This document shows, piece after piece, positions 53,687-62,730 of a DNA stretch of 64,000 bases. The DNA comes from an uncultured Pseudomonadota bacterium. GTDB lineage: Bacteria; Pseudomonadota; Alphaproteobacteria; RF32; CAG-239. The stretch lies in contig CADCCF010000004.1 of assembly GCA_902799835.1 (NCBI GenBank), forward strand, positions 1 through 64,000. The letters are read 5' to 3'. Below the pieces are notes generated by a model. It saw nothing but the letters and a program-made list of their open reading frames with translations, did no database searches and was not told the origin of the DNA. Position numbers and translations under genes: made by a program. How positions within the stretch are numbered: the first letter of the stretch is position 1; every line of letters starts with the position of its first letter.

Positions 53687-53770
53687 AATGTTTGAATTAT
53701 GTTTATTTAAGGAGACTTTTTACCATAAAGAATATGAATATTATCGGTTGAACGATTTTCTTCTTCAGCA

Positions 53771-53799
53771 TAAAACAAAACCGGCTGTTTCCAGCCGGT
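53771..53799 (-). terminator. intrinsic terminator of rpmG
   Basis: On the minus strand ACCGGCTG GAAA CAGCCGGT is followed by TTTGTTTT, just after the rpmG stop. Confidence 0.88.
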
Positions 53800-53822
53800 C
53801 GTGTAACATCTCGCAGAAAAAA

Positions 53823-53990
53823 CTACTTCAACTTTTTCTCAACGAACTCTTCGTGTTTTTTAGACTTCTTATCATACTTCTTCAAAGTCAACTTCTCCGG
53901 ATGAGTTCTCGGATTTTTTTCTGCCAAATAAAATGTACCGGTACCAGCTGTACTTTCCAATTTAACTTTAACTTTTACTGCTTTAGCCAT
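53823..53990 (-). CDS. rpmG: 50S ribosomal protein bL33
   Basis: A 55-aa ribosomal protein found by translating the minus strand: it opens MAKAVKVKVKLESTAGTGTF, continues YLAEKNPRTHPEKLTLKKYD and ends EKKLK before TAG. This is the Cys-free form of bL33 (no CxxC pairs), the zinc-independent paralogue. AGAG lies about 8 bases before ATG 53990. Own terminator follows; monocistronic. Confidence 0.95.
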   Translation of the reverse strand: MAKAVKVKVKLESTAGTGTFYLAEKNPRTHPEKLTLKKYDKKSKKHEEFVEKKLK

Positions 53991-54148
53991 TTCAATACTC
54001 TTTTATTTAAGGTTATAATTCAAAACATTTATGCGTAATATACATATTTTTTGCTGTCTGTCAACAAAATTTTACACAACAATGCATTTTTTAAGCTGTC
54101 TTCCTCCCAATACAGCTTTTTCATCAAAGCTTTATTGGAAATATCCTA

Positions 54149-54838
54149 TTATTTTTTAACGACTTTTTTTGAAGCAACTTTTTTGGTTGCTGCCTTTTTG
54201 GTGGTCGCTTTTTTTATAGCTTCTTTTTTAGGTGCAGCCTTTTTGGCAACGTTCTTTTTAGCCGTCGCCTTAACTGTAGCCTTTTTTTCAACAACTTTTT
54301 TAGCTGGCTTTTTAGCAACGACCTTTTCTTCAGTAACTTTAGATGGTTCCGCAACCTTAGATGAAGTCTCTTTTTTGTTTTTTGCTACAATTTTATAATG
54401 ATCATCCAATTGTCCGGCTATTGACTTTCCATATACCAAAACCAATACCAATACCACAAAAGAAACAACTACAGCCACAAATTTACGCATCAACCCTACA
54501 CTGATTACAACTTTCATAATCATAACCAAATTCTCTTCATTTGTATCTGCGTGCATTACAATTGCTGCTATTGAGGCAACAATCACCAACAAAGCCGTAA
54601 AATAAGGCAACCAGCCGACTGATGCCAACATTGTTGTTGCTACCGGATGAGCATTAATCAAGTTATCGACTCTTTTAATCGGAACCAATTTATTCATAGG
54701 AATCAGGAATAATAACAACAACAGCGACAGAACTAAGTCAACCAACAATAATTCCCAACTTCCGCCCAACTCCAAAAGCAACGAAAGTAACCAATAAATT
54801 CCACCGATAACCAAACTTTGCTTCCAATAATTACTCAT
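54149..54838 (-). CDS. membrane protein with histone H1-like Lys/Ala-rich tail
   Basis: A 229-aa protein with four hydrophobic segments (about residues 8-24, 27-46, 68-92 and 108-134), then a charged region and a tail of about 75 residues made of KKATxK, AKKxVAKK and KKAATKK units, resembling histone H1 or bacterial AlgP/Hc1-type tails. The tail is probably cytoplasmic and could bind DNA, RNA or polyphosphate; this is inference. AAAGGA lies upstream of ATG 54838. It is downstream of the lolC-lolD genes with 18 bases between, so probably in the same transcript. Confidence 0.75.
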   Translation of the reverse strand: MSNYWKQSLVIGGIYWLLSLLLELGGSWELLLVDLVLSLLLLLFLIPMNKLVPIKRVDNLINAHPVATTMLASVGWLPYFTALLVIVASIAAIVMHADTNEENLVMIMKVVISVGLMRKFVAVVVSFVVLVLVLVYGKSIAGQLDDHYKIVAKNKKETSSKVAEPSKVTEEKVVAKKPAKKVVEKKATVKATAKKNVAKKAAPKKEAIKKATTKKAATKKVASKKVVKK

Positions 54839-54856
54839 ATCTTTTTTTTCCTTTCT

Positions 54857-55585
54857 TTAATAAAAACTTCTAGTGTTAACCAAACTTTCCATACGCAAAT
54901 CAATCAAGCGACCTTCCTCTAATTTTACTTTTCGATCCATTCGATCAGCCAAATCAAAATTATGCGTAGCAACCAACGCACTCAATCCTGTTTCCTTAAC
55001 TATGCTCAACAATTCGGTGAACACAATTTCCGAAGTTTTCGGATCCAGATTACCGGTTGGCTCATCTGCCAACAATAATTTCGGCATATTTGCCAATGCT
55101 CTGGCAATTGCCACTCTCTGTTGCTCACCGCCTGACATTTCCGCCGGACGATGTGACATTCTTTTTTCCAATCCCAGTCTTTTCAAAAGCCATTGCGCCC
55201 TGTCTTTTGCCTGTTTTACCTTAACGCCGTCTATTAATTGTGGAATCATCACATTTTCCAAAGCGCTAAAATCTCCCAAAAGATTGTGATATTGATAAAC
55301 AAACCCCAAATAATCTTTACGCAACGTCGTACGGATACTATCATTTACATTAGAACATTTTCGCCCTTCAAGATATATATCCCCTTTCGTCGGTTTTTCC
55401 AACAAACCAGCTAACTGCAACAAGGTTGATTTTCCTGAACCGGACGGTCCTATCAAAGCTACAATCTCACCTTTGGCAATTTCCAAATCAACACCGCGTA
55501 AAACTTGCAAACTTTGTTTTCCTTGTTTAAATGAGCGACAAACACCGCGCATTTCCAAAACCGGAGTTTTTAATTCACTACTCAT
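54857..55585 (-). CDS. lolD: lipoprotein-releasing ABC transporter ATPase LolD
   Basis: A 242-aa ABC ATPase powering release of lipoproteins from the inner membrane. Walker A LIGPSGSGKSTLLQLAGLL, the LolD/MacB-type VYQYHNLLGDFSALENVMIP Q-loop region, signature EMSGGEQQRVAIARAL and Walker B LLLADEPTGNLDP. The ATG at 55585 overlaps the permease stop by 8 bases (ATGAGTAG) and has GGAGG 9 bases upstream; an earlier start at 55648 lies inside the permease gene and is rejected. Confidence 0.94.
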   Translation of the reverse strand: MSSELKTPVLEMRGVCRSFKQGKQSLQVLRGVDLEIAKGEIVALIGPSGSGKSTLLQLAGLLEKPTKGDIYLEGRKCSNVNDSIRTTLRKDYLGFVYQYHNLLGDFSALENVMIPQLIDGVKVKQAKDRAQWLLKRLGLEKRMSHRPAEMSGGEQQRVAIARALANMPKLLLADEPTGNLDPKTSEIVFTELLSIVKETGLSALVATHNFDLADRMDRKVKLEEGRLIDLRMESLVNTRSFY

Positions 55586-56846
55586 AACGCAAAGCCTCCA
55601 CCGGATCCATCTTAGCGGCACGCCATGACGGATATAATGTCGCAACAAAAGACAACAACAAAGATATAACCACTACTGTTATGACTTCAGTTATATCAAC
55701 CTTTGCCGGTAATTTGGATAAGAAATAAATCTCGGCCGAAAACAAATCTCTGCCAAATATATTTTGCAGAAACTGCCTTATTTCTTCAATATGATAGCTT
55801 ACCAACAATCCTAATATCACTCCTATTGTCGTACCGATAGCACCGATGAAAGCTCCATCAATGAAAAAAATACGCATAATCATTCCTCTTGTTGCTCCCA
55901 TCGTACGCAACACCGCCACATCACGACCTTTGTCTTTCACCAACATAATCAACCCGGTAATGATATTAAATGCAGCTACCACAATAATCAATGTCAATAT
56001 AACAAACATCACATTACGCTCAACCTCTATTGCATTGAAAAATGCCGCATTACTCTGCTTCCAATCATAAACATAAGCACTACCGCCCACACTTGCTTCC
56101 AAAGCTGATCGAACAACCTCCAAATATTTGTCATCATCCAAAGTAACATCAATATTGGTAACCGCCCCTTTCAGACCAAAATACAACTGAGCACTTTCCA
56201 ACGGCATAAATATAAAGTTGGCATCATATTCAAACATTCCCGAATCAAACATTCCTATAATCTGATAAGCTTTCATTCTCGGTACTGTACCGAAAGCGGT
56301 AATTTTACCATTAGGTGACAATAAGGTTATTTTATCACCCTCGGTCAAGCCCATTTTGCGAGCCAACCTAATTCCCATAATAACCCCGTCGTCTTTGAAA
56401 TATTCCAAATCAACACCTTCCACGGCTTTGGCTAAAGCTTCTTTTTTCAATAAATCTTCTTTAGCGATTCCTCTGACCATGGCACCTTCTGCCGAACGTC
56501 CTGATGTAACCAATAATTGGTTTTCTATCATAGGTATAGCCATTGAAATGTGTTCTATTGAAGATATTTCCTTTAGTGCATCATTGTAGTTGTTGAAAGG
56601 ATAACTGGCCGGTGCCATAATTCCGATATGTCCGTTAATACCCAATATACGTCCTAACAACTCATGCCTGAAACCATTCATTACACTCATCACGATAATA
56701 AGTGTAGCAACGCCTAGAGCAATACCCGTAAAGGCAAATCCTGTAATAACCGATATGAACCCTTCTTTTCTTTTAGCTCGCATATATCGCCATGCAAGCA
56801 TTCTTTCAAATTTGCTAAACAATGTTTTTCCCAACTTTTTTTTCAC
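55578..56846 (-). CDS. lolC: lipoprotein-releasing ABC transporter permease LolC/LolE
   Basis: A 422-aa inner-membrane permease with four membrane segments around a large periplasmic MacB-like domain. FERMLAWRYMRAKRKEGFIS, then SVITGFAFTGIALGVATLII, and the C-terminal VAVLRTMGATRGMIMRIFFI and LYPSWRAAKMDPVEALRYE are the family blocks. Start is GTG 56846. A single permease gene suggests a homodimeric LolCE-type transporter, called LolF in bacteria with one gene. Coupled to lolD by an 8-base overlap. Confidence 0.93.
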   Translation of the reverse strand: MKKKLGKTLFSKFERMLAWRYMRAKRKEGFISVITGFAFTGIALGVATLIIVMSVMNGFRHELLGRILGINGHIGIMAPASYPFNNYNDALKEISSIEHISMAIPMIENQLLVTSGRSAEGAMVRGIAKEDLLKKEALAKAVEGVDLEYFKDDGVIMGIRLARKMGLTEGDKITLLSPNGKITAFGTVPRMKAYQIIGMFDSGMFEYDANFIFMPLESAQLYFGLKGAVTNIDVTLDDDKYLEVVRSALEASVGGSAYVYDWKQSNAAFFNAIEVERNVMFVILTLIIVVAAFNIITGLIMLVKDKGRDVAVLRTMGATRGMIMRIFFIDGAFIGAIGTTIGVILGLLVSYHIEEIRQFLQNIFGRDLFSAEIYFLSKLPAKVDITEVITVVVISLLLSFVATLYPSWRAAKMDPVEALRYE

Positions 56847-56916
56847 AAAGACAATGCCTATTTTATATTACTGCCTTGTGTTTTTTACAACCTCCATCAA
56901 CAACTTATACAAAGAA

Positions 56917-56949
56917 AAAGGTCTGATGTTTTTCCAACATCAGACCTTT
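56917..56949 (-). terminator. intrinsic terminator of the double-FlaF gene
   Basis: AAAGGTCTGATGTT pairs perfectly with AACATCAGACCTTT around a 5-base loop; a T-rich tract follows on the minus strand. Confidence 0.9.
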
Positions 56950-56968
56950 AATAAAAAAGCTCTAGCTT

Positions 56969-57631
56969 TTATCTGTGGCCGATTAAACCTTCAGCAATAT
57001 TGCGGTTGATATCAACCAAGCTGTTCAACAATTTACCGTCAACTTTATTCAAACTCTGACCTAATTTAATAGTATTAGCTGCAACATAATCAGCCAACTT
57101 AATCAAATTATCACGAGTTTCTTGCGGCAATTTAGTTTTACCTTTCTTCATTAATGTTTTAATCATAACCCACAACTGTTGGTTGGCATCTAAAGCACTT
57201 ACCATCTGTGTCTCATCTTTAGATTTAAATGCCTGAGCCAAATCCAAACCGCTCTTAGCTAGATAATAAGCTTCCTGTTGAGCCATATTGGCGTTTACCG
57301 ACTCCATCAAACCTTGTGAAATTTGACGATTTATGTCAGCCAAGGACTTAAAGTAGCTACTACTCATATTAACACCTTTACTCAAGGTTACTTGCTCAAC
57401 ATATTGTGACAACTTGTATAAATTATCTTTAATTTGTTGCGGCATATTATTATTCTTATCTTTTGTGGAAGCTCCTATGGATACCCACATTTTCATATTA
57501 TCATCCAACACCAAAACTTTGTAATCATTACTATTGGAAACCGCCGCTGTTTCCAAATATTCAGCATACTCCTGCAAAAGATTAGCTTCTTCTGCTGCAC
57601 CACTGATTTGTGTTTCAATATCATTAATCAT
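56969..57631 (-). CDS. tandem FlaF-like flagellar regulatory protein
   Basis: A 220-aa protein made of two FlaF-like units. Unit 1 (residues ~35-110) reads YKVLVLDDNMKMWVSIGAST, MPQQIKDNLYKLSQYVEQVT and SLADINRQISQGL; unit 2 (~135-218) reads VSALDANQQLWVMIKTLMKK, LPQETRDNLIKLADYVAANT and SLVDINRNIAEGL. Canonical alphaproteobacterial FlaF, about 120 aa, has one LxxNxxxW...LPxxxRxxIxxxxxxV...LIxINxxIxxGL unit and promotes flagellin synthesis against FlbT. ATG 57631 has AAGGA upstream; a longer frame to 57706 is less likely. It lies beside flgFGAH and ends at its own terminator. Confidence 0.75.
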   Translation of the reverse strand: MINDIETQISGAAEEANLLQEYAEYLETAAVSNSNDYKVLVLDDNMKMWVSIGASTKDKNNNMPQQIKDNLYKLSQYVEQVTLSKGVNMSSSYFKSLADINRQISQGLMESVNANMAQQEAYYLAKSGLDLAQAFKSKDETQMVSALDANQQLWVMIKTLMKKGKTKLPQETRDNLIKLADYVAANTIKLGQSLNKVDGKLLNSLVDINRNIAEGLIGHR

Positions 57632-57867
57632 ATATTTTTCCTTTAGTAAATGTTGTTTACACCAATCCACCAAAACATAAACAAAGAGGAGAAGTTTATC
57701 AGCCATTGGGGAATATCGGCTATAATATAAACTTCTTCCTCTTATTAGTCAAGCAAAATACGACACGTATACCATATTTTACCTTTAGTTTTTTTAAGAA
57801 AAAATTGGGGAGATTTTACACTTAAAAAAACTTCTGCAACATAATAATATTAGGGAAATCTTTCATC

Positions 57868-58629
57868 CTAAAACGGAGCTATTACATCCAGTATCTGTCT
57901 GCCGTATCTTGGCTGCTGAACATCAGAGATAACACCCTTACCACCATAAGATACCCTCAATTCAGCAATCTTGCTTGATTCGACGGTATTGTTAGAAGAA
58001 ATATCAGCCCGTCTTACAATTCCGCGCATATACAATTGACGCACTTCATAACTTATGCGAATTTCTTGGGTTCCCTCAATCACCAAATTACCATTCGGCA
58101 AAACCTGGGTAACTACTGCTGCAAATGTCACATTAATACTTTCCTTACGATCAATTTTGCCGTCGCCTTCAATTTCGCGATTAGATGTAACTCCGATAGC
58201 ACTCTCGTTTTTATATCCTTTCGGAAAAACATCTTCTAAGTATTTTTCGAATCCTAAAGCTGAAGAGATACTTAAAGAATCTTTGTTATCATCTCGATTT
58301 TGCTCCATTTTATTTTCCATCAAAGCATTATCTTTGGTTGAGATTTTAACCGTGATAATATCACCGACCTTCGATGCTCTTTGGTCTTTGAAAAATCCAG
58401 CTGCCCCTTGACTCCACAAAGAATTAGCTGCATGGACTCCCTCTTGTTTTGCCGGCATTGGCATTGATACCGGTTCATAATCTCTGGCCTCAACCGGATT
58501 AGTAATAGGAGACAACGGCGGCTCTTGCCCTACATCAGCCAAACGTGAAAATATTCCGCACCCCGACAGCGATGTTGCCATTAACAAAATCGCCGTTCCT
58601 TTTCCAATCATCATATTTTTGTTTTTCAT
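57868..58629 (-). CDS. flgH: flagellar L-ring lipoprotein FlgH
   Basis: A 253-aa outer-membrane lipoprotein forming the L ring. The signal peptide ends in ATSLSGC (lipobox). SLWSQGAAGFFKDQRASKVG, DIITVKISTKDNA and the C-terminal RGIVRRADISSNNTVESSKI and AELRVSYGGKGVISDVQQPR are FlgH signatures. GGGGAA lies about 11 bases before ATG 58629; an upstream frame to 58662 overlaps flgA and is less likely. Last gene of flgF-G-A-H. Confidence 0.95.
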   Translation of the reverse strand: MKNKNMMIGKGTAILLMATSLSGCGIFSRLADVGQEPPLSPITNPVEARDYEPVSMPMPAKQEGVHAANSLWSQGAAGFFKDQRASKVGDIITVKISTKDNALMENKMEQNRDDNKDSLSISSALGFEKYLEDVFPKGYKNESAIGVTSNREIEGDGKIDRKESINVTFAAVVTQVLPNGNLVIEGTQEIRISYEVRQLYMRGIVRRADISSNNTVESSKIAELRVSYGGKGVISDVQQPRYGRQILDVIAPF

Positions 58630-58648
58630 GCTAATAGTTCCCCTGCTA

Positions 58649-59353
58649 TTATTCATTTCCAATTTCTACTAAACCGGCTGCTTTCGCCACACCGATTATT
58701 TCCTTTTTACTATTTAAGTTAAGCAATTTAACAGCTTGTCCTTGTGCCGCATTATCTAAAGCTTGCATTTTTGAAGTTATTTGCAATCCTTTTTTGGTAT
58801 AAACTGCAGTAACAGCTTGTCCCTTTTTAACAATAATTTCTGCCTGTAAATCATTCTTTTCAATCAACTTACCTGATTTTAAAAACTTAGCTGCCTGCTT
58901 TCCGATTATATCTTCCTTTGCGCTGTACGCTCCGCCTTTTAAGCGACTTGCCCGTACTGTCGTTTCTTGCAAATCATCCTCGTCAATCAACTTGTCTTTG
59001 GCAATATCCTTAGCCGGCACCCAAACTTTCACCATCTGATAATAACGCCCGACCAATTTGGTTTTGGCTACTTGTTCACCGCCGGCAAAAATTTCCGCAT
59101 CAGATGAAAAACGCCCTTGCTCCTCATCAATCTTAAAATTACTCAACATGATTTTTGCATCATCGGCTTTTTCGAAGTAATATTCAGTCTTACCGCCGAA
59201 AATATCCAAATCGACATTTTCCATTCCTTGTTCAGTAAACTCTTTTTTCACTTCTTCTGCTATCTCTGTCTTGCTTAAACGATACTCAGCTTGGGCATTA
59301 AAAGCCAACAAACCAATCAAAACAGTCAAACCAAACAACCGATTACACATCAC
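58649..59353 (-). CDS. flgA: flagellar P-ring assembly chaperone FlgA
   Basis: A 234-aa periplasmic chaperone. A signal peptide (LFGLTVLIGLLAFNAQA) precedes a SAF-type domain with VWVPAKDIAKDKLIDEDDLQ, KFLKSGKLIEKNDLQ and VKKGQAVTAVYTKKGLQITS KMQAL. GTG 59353 (AGGA 7 bases upstream) and the next ATG 59350 are both plausible starts. It follows the flgG stop by 11 bases. Confidence 0.93.
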   Translation of the reverse strand: MMCNRLFGLTVLIGLLAFNAQAEYRLSKTEIAEEVKKEFTEQGMENVDLDIFGGKTEYYFEKADDAKIMLSNFKIDEEQGRFSSDAEIFAGGEQVAKTKLVGRYYQMVKVWVPAKDIAKDKLIDEDDLQETTVRASRLKGGAYSAKEDIIGKQAAKFLKSGKLIEKNDLQAEIIVKKGQAVTAVYTKKGLQITSKMQALDNAAQGQAVKLLNLNSKKEIIGVAKAAGLVEIGNE

Positions 59354-59364
59354 CCATCAATCCT

Positions 59365-60153
59365 TTATTTCATTTGATTAATGGTATTAAGCATAGAATC
59401 CGAAGTTGTAATAACTTTTGAATTCATTTCATAAGCGCGTTGTGCTGAAATCAGCTCAGTAATTTCTGTTACCGGATTAACATTTGATGTATTGAGATAG
59501 CCCTGCAAAATCGAACCAAACCCCTCAGAATCAGGATTATCAATAATCGGATCACCCGAAGCTTCGGTCTCAATAAAAAGATTATCTCCGATTGCTTCCA
59601 AGCCGGCTTCATTCACAAAAGTAGCCAACTCTAACTGTCCGACATTAACCTCATCAACTTCACCGTCTTGTTTAATCCAAACTTCACCTGAAGAATTTAC
59701 ATAAACTTCAACCGCATCTTCCGGAATGGTAATTTCCGGTTGTACCACATATCCTTCATGAGTTACGATTGTACCATCTCCATTACGTTGAAAAGCTCCG
59801 TCGCGGGTATAACCGGTTCCCTTTCCTTCCGGCAACTCAATTGTAAAATACCCTCTACCGCGAATAGCCAAATCCAAATCATTGCCGGTAGAAGTAAGCG
59901 AACCACCTTCCGTAATACGATAAATCGCTGAAGTTCGAACACCTAATCCCATTTGCACACCAGCCGGCACGATTGTATTGTCCGCGGTTGAAGCTGATCC
60001 CGGACGAACCACATTTTGATAAATCAAATCGCTAAACTCAGCACGACGCTTGGTGTATGCGGTGGTGTTCATATTAGCAATATTATTGGCAATTGTATCA
60101 ACATTGGTCTGTTGAGCCAACATTCCGGTAGCACCTATTTGTAATGATCTCAT
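59365..60153 (-). CDS. flgG: flagellar distal rod protein FlgG
   Basis: A 262-aa rod protein. It begins MRSLQIGATGMLAQQTNVDT, IANNIANMNTTAYTKRRAEF; the middle shows LDLAIRGRGYFTIELPEGKG; the C-terminus GYLNTSNVNPVTEITELISA QRAYEMNSKVI is characteristic. It follows flgF by 19 bases. Both are secreted by the flagellar export apparatus without signal peptide. Confidence 0.97.
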   Translation of the reverse strand: MRSLQIGATGMLAQQTNVDTIANNIANMNTTAYTKRRAEFSDLIYQNVVRPGSASTADNTIVPAGVQMGLGVRTSAIYRITEGGSLTSTGNDLDLAIRGRGYFTIELPEGKGTGYTRDGAFQRNGDGTIVTHEGYVVQPEITIPEDAVEVYVNSSGEVWIKQDGEVDEVNVGQLELATFVNEAGLEAIGDNLFIETEASGDPIIDNPDSEGFGSILQGYLNTSNVNPVTEITELISAQRAYEMNSKVITTSDSMLNTINQMK

Positions 60154-60172
60154 TATTTTTCCCCTTTATATT

Positions 60173-60916
60173 CTAAGCCAAATCGGCAAAAGTTGAAATT
60201 GTGTTGGTCAGGCGAGTATGTTCCTCGTCTATCATTTGTTGAACATAATCATAACTGCGTTGAATCTTGATTAAATTGGTCATTTCCGCAATAGCATTAA
60301 CATTTGAATTTTCTACCATTCCTTGAATAATGCGTGCATTATCCGCACCATATTCTATTGCATTGCCTTGAACATTTTCAAACAATACTCCGGCAACTTT
60401 CAGTAGTTTTCCTTCATCGGCAAAATTAGCAATCTTCAAACGACCGATAATACCATTTTCGGTCATTACATCACCGCTTTCTGAAATAACTATTTCTTTT
60501 TCCCCCGGAGCAATAAACAATGGAGCATTGCTTTCGCTCAAAACAATATCACCCTCGGTAGTGGTAATTGCACCATCCTCATTCAGGGTAAATTGACCTT
60601 TACGAGTATAACGTTCACCGGCTGCAGTCTCTACACAGAAAAAACCTTTACCGCGAATAGCCACATCCAAATCATTTCCGGTTTCTTTGAAACTGCCCTC
60701 ACTAAAATCGGCGTAATCACCATAATCTTGCGTAAAATAAATCGGACTTGAACCAATTCCCAAAGCCGTCGGTGTTTGTTGCAAATAAGATGTAAAAACG
60801 GCATCATCTTGCTTATATCCGGCAGTATTCATATTGGCTATATTATTAGAAACAATATTCATCTGTTTCCATAAAGCCATTTGGCGAGACAAAGCCACAT
60901 AATTTGTATTATCCAT
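60173..60916 (-). CDS. flgF: flagellar proximal rod protein FlgF
   Basis: A 247-aa rod protein, homologous to FlgG but shorter. MDNTNYVALSRQMALWKQMN, IVSNNIANMNTAGYKQDDA, DLDVAIRGKGFFCVETAAGE and VENSNVNAIAEMTNLIKIQR SYDYVQQ support the call. AAAGGGGAAA lies just before ATG 60916. First gene of the flgFGAH run. Confidence 0.95.
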   Translation of the reverse strand: MDNTNYVALSRQMALWKQMNIVSNNIANMNTAGYKQDDAVFTSYLQQTPTALGIGSSPIYFTQDYGDYADFSEGSFKETGNDLDVAIRGKGFFCVETAAGERYTRKGQFTLNEDGAITTTEGDIVLSESNAPLFIAPGEKEIVISESGDVMTENGIIGRLKIANFADEGKLLKVAGVLFENVQGNAIEYGADNARIIQGMVENSNVNAIAEMTNLIKIQRSYDYVQQMIDEEHTRLTNTISTFADLA

Positions 60917-61036
60917 TCATTTTCCCCTTTTTGTATCAGCGCTTTCCCTTATTTGCGCTTTTGGATAATTTAATCATGTGCTCATATATGCAAAACCCGT
61001 GCCAAATTTTAAAATTGCAAATTTTATTTTATGGTT

Positions 61037-61123
61037 TAGCAACGCAAAAATACCACAGATTTTCATCTGTGGTATTTTTATCATAAAAAAAATGGTGCCG
61101 CTTGGGTGACTCGAACACCCGAC
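61037..61123 (-). repeat. direct repeat distal copy (tRNA-Thr 3' end + terminator)
   Basis: An 87-bp block identical to 61301-61387, offset by 264 bp. It contains the terminator (61046-61079) and the 3' acceptor strand plus T arm of tRNA-Thr (61093-61123). Confidence 0.95.
61046..61079 (-). terminator. terminator, distal copy
   Basis: AAAAATACCACAGAT TTTC ATCTGTGGTATTTTT, identical to 61310-61343. Confidence 0.85.
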
Positions 61124-61140
61124 TTTACGATTACGAATGC
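61093..61140 (-). pseudogene. tRNA-Thr fragment (3' half remnant)
   Basis: On the minus strand this carries the T arm, 3' acceptor strand and CCA of tRNA-Thr intact. Upstream it keeps only a degraded anticodon-arm-like stretch (GCGCATTCGTAATCGT). There is no D arm or 5' acceptor strand, so it cannot fold as a tRNA. Confidence 0.85.
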
Positions 61141-61300
61141 GCTGAACGCAAACAAATTAGTCCGGTGGACTAATTTTTAAGTTCAGACGAAGTTTCCTTT
61201 ATTAAGCATGACTGAGCCTGCGATGTCATGCGAAATTAGAAAACAAGTGACCGCAGCGAGTTAGTTTTTGTTTTGCAAACAAAAACTTAGGAGCTAGAAC
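61141..61300. other. spacer between tRNA-Thr block copies
   Basis: A 160-bp non-coding segment with several hairpins: ATTAGTCC-GGT-GGACTAAT (61157-61175 region), CGCATGACATCGCAGGCTCAGTCATGC (minus strand), and AGTTTTTGTTTTGCAAACAAAAACT. There is no reading frame of note. Confidence 0.55.
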
Positions 61301-61309
61301 TAGCAACGC

Positions 61310-61343
61310 AAAAATACCACAGATTTTCATCTGTGGTATTTTT
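61310..61343 (-). terminator. intrinsic terminator of tRNA-Thr
   Basis: A perfect 15-bp stem AAAAATACCACAGAT / ATCTGTGGTATTTTT with a 4-base loop. Confidence 0.92.
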
Positions 61344-61356
61344 ATCATAAAAAAAA

Positions 61357-61432
<76 letters not shown>

Positions 61433-61467
61433 AACCGAAAACACTCCATCTTTTAATCCATAATTTT

Positions 61468-62730
61468 TTATTTGGCAAGATTTTTTATACAATCACTGAA
61501 ATCTTTGCCACGTTCCTCAAAATTCTTGTAGCAATTATAGCTTGGCGCCGCCGGTGATAACACAACCACACCGCCATCTTGTGTATATTCAAAAGCTGTT
61601 TCAACTGCTTCTTTCATATTCCCCACCGCCTTACTCTGTACTCCATCAGATGCCGCCATAATTCTCGCACCGGTATCCGGCAATAACACTAAACGTATTC
61701 TGTTGCCCAATGACTTGACATATTCACCCAACTCGGCATAATCCTGCCCGCGGTCATAGCCCCCGGCAATCAAAGTCATAATCTGACCTTTATCCAAAGC
61801 TTTGAGGGCTGCTATAGCTGTTTCCGGTGTTGTTGAAATGCTATCATCAACAAACTCAACTCCTCTAACCTCTCCCACTTTTTGCAAGCGATGCGGTAAA
61901 GCCTGAAACGATGCAAAAGCTGCTTCACATTTTTTTAAGGGCATTTCCAGCATTTTAACAACACTTAATACTGCGCAAGCATTATGAGCATTATGTTCCC
62001 CTGGCAGTGGCAAAACATGACATAAAAATATCTTTTTATCGCCATCATAAAAACAACCTTCGCTTATATGCACTCCTTGCTTGTCATTAAACCATTCGAC
62101 TTCTTTTTTGTCTGCCATCATCAGTGTACGATTATCATCGGCATTTAGCAGTTTTCGTTTTGCCTTGTTTATCATATTCAATTTATCAAGCCAATATTGT
62201 TGATGGCTACCGTGCCACTGCAAATGCTCAGGATAAAGATTAAGCAAAACTCCGATATCAGCAACACCTTCACAATCAGCACATTGATAACTGGACATTT
62301 CAGCCACAATTACATCAGCTTTGCTATCGGCCAACTCGACCAAAGGACGACCGATATTCCCCCCCAGTTCAACATTTTTTCCCAAACACTTTAAAGTGTG
62401 ATATAACAAAGCAGACGTCGTGCTCTTTCCCTTGGTTCCGGTAATTGCAATCACCAAAGTATTTTTACTCTTATTTGCAAAAAACAAATTACTACTGGAT
62501 GTAATGATAATTCCTTTTTTCTTTGCTCCGGTAATCTCTTGTCGATACAAACTAACTCCCGGTGATTTAATCAAAACATCGCATTGTTCTATATCATCAG
62601 TGTTATCTTCATTTATATCTATAATTTTATATGAAGCACAATGTTGCCCAACAGCTTTGATTGCTGCCTGTCCTTCTTTACCTTGTCCCCAAACACCGAT
62701 AACTTTATTTTCTAAATTCTGCCATAACAT
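61468..62730 (-). CDS. murD2: MurD2-type UDP-MurNAc-L-alanine:L-glutamate ligase
   Basis: A 420-aa Mur ligase. Family motifs: ATP loop ITGTKGKSTTSALLYH, AEMSSYQ, LNLYPEHLQWHGS, LPGEHNAHNACA, PHRLQKVGEVRGVEFVDDSI STTPET, and the C-terminal LIAGGYDRGQDY. Classical MurD adds D-Glu; this protein sits with, and overlaps by 26 bases, a MurL epimerase, the arrangement known from Xanthomonas where MurD2 adds L-Glu instead. By motif alone MurD and MurD2 cannot be separated, so the assignment rests on context. The 5' end overlaps the murL stop, indicating coupled expression. Confidence 0.82.
   Translation of the reverse strand: MLWQNLENKVIGVWGQGKEGQAAIKAVGQHCASYKIIDINEDNTDDIEQCDVLIKSPGVSLYRQEITGAKKKGIIITSSSNLFFANKSKNTLVIAITGTKGKSTTSALLYHTLKCLGKNVELGGNIGRPLVELADSKADVIVAEMSSYQCADCEGVADIGVLLNLYPEHLQWHGSHQQYWLDKLNMINKAKRKLLNADDNRTLMMADKKEVEWFNDKQGVHISEGCFYDGDKKIFLCHVLPLPGEHNAHNACAVLSVVKMLEMPLKKCEAAFASFQALPHRLQKVGEVRGVEFVDDSISTTPETAIAALKALDKGQIMTLIAGGYDRGQDYAELGEYVKSLGNRIRLVLLPDTGARIMAASDGVQSKAVGNMKEAVETAFEYTQDGGVVVLSPAAPSYNCYKNFEERGKDFSDCIKNLAK

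Noticed and set aside
53688..54038. Plus-strand open frame of 116 codons
   Set aside because: It is antisense to rpmG, whose 55-aa product is unmistakable on the minus strand.
54051..54398. Plus-strand frame rich in Ala and Phe
   Set aside because: It is the antisense shadow of the Lys/Ala-rich tail of the membrane protein 54149-54838.
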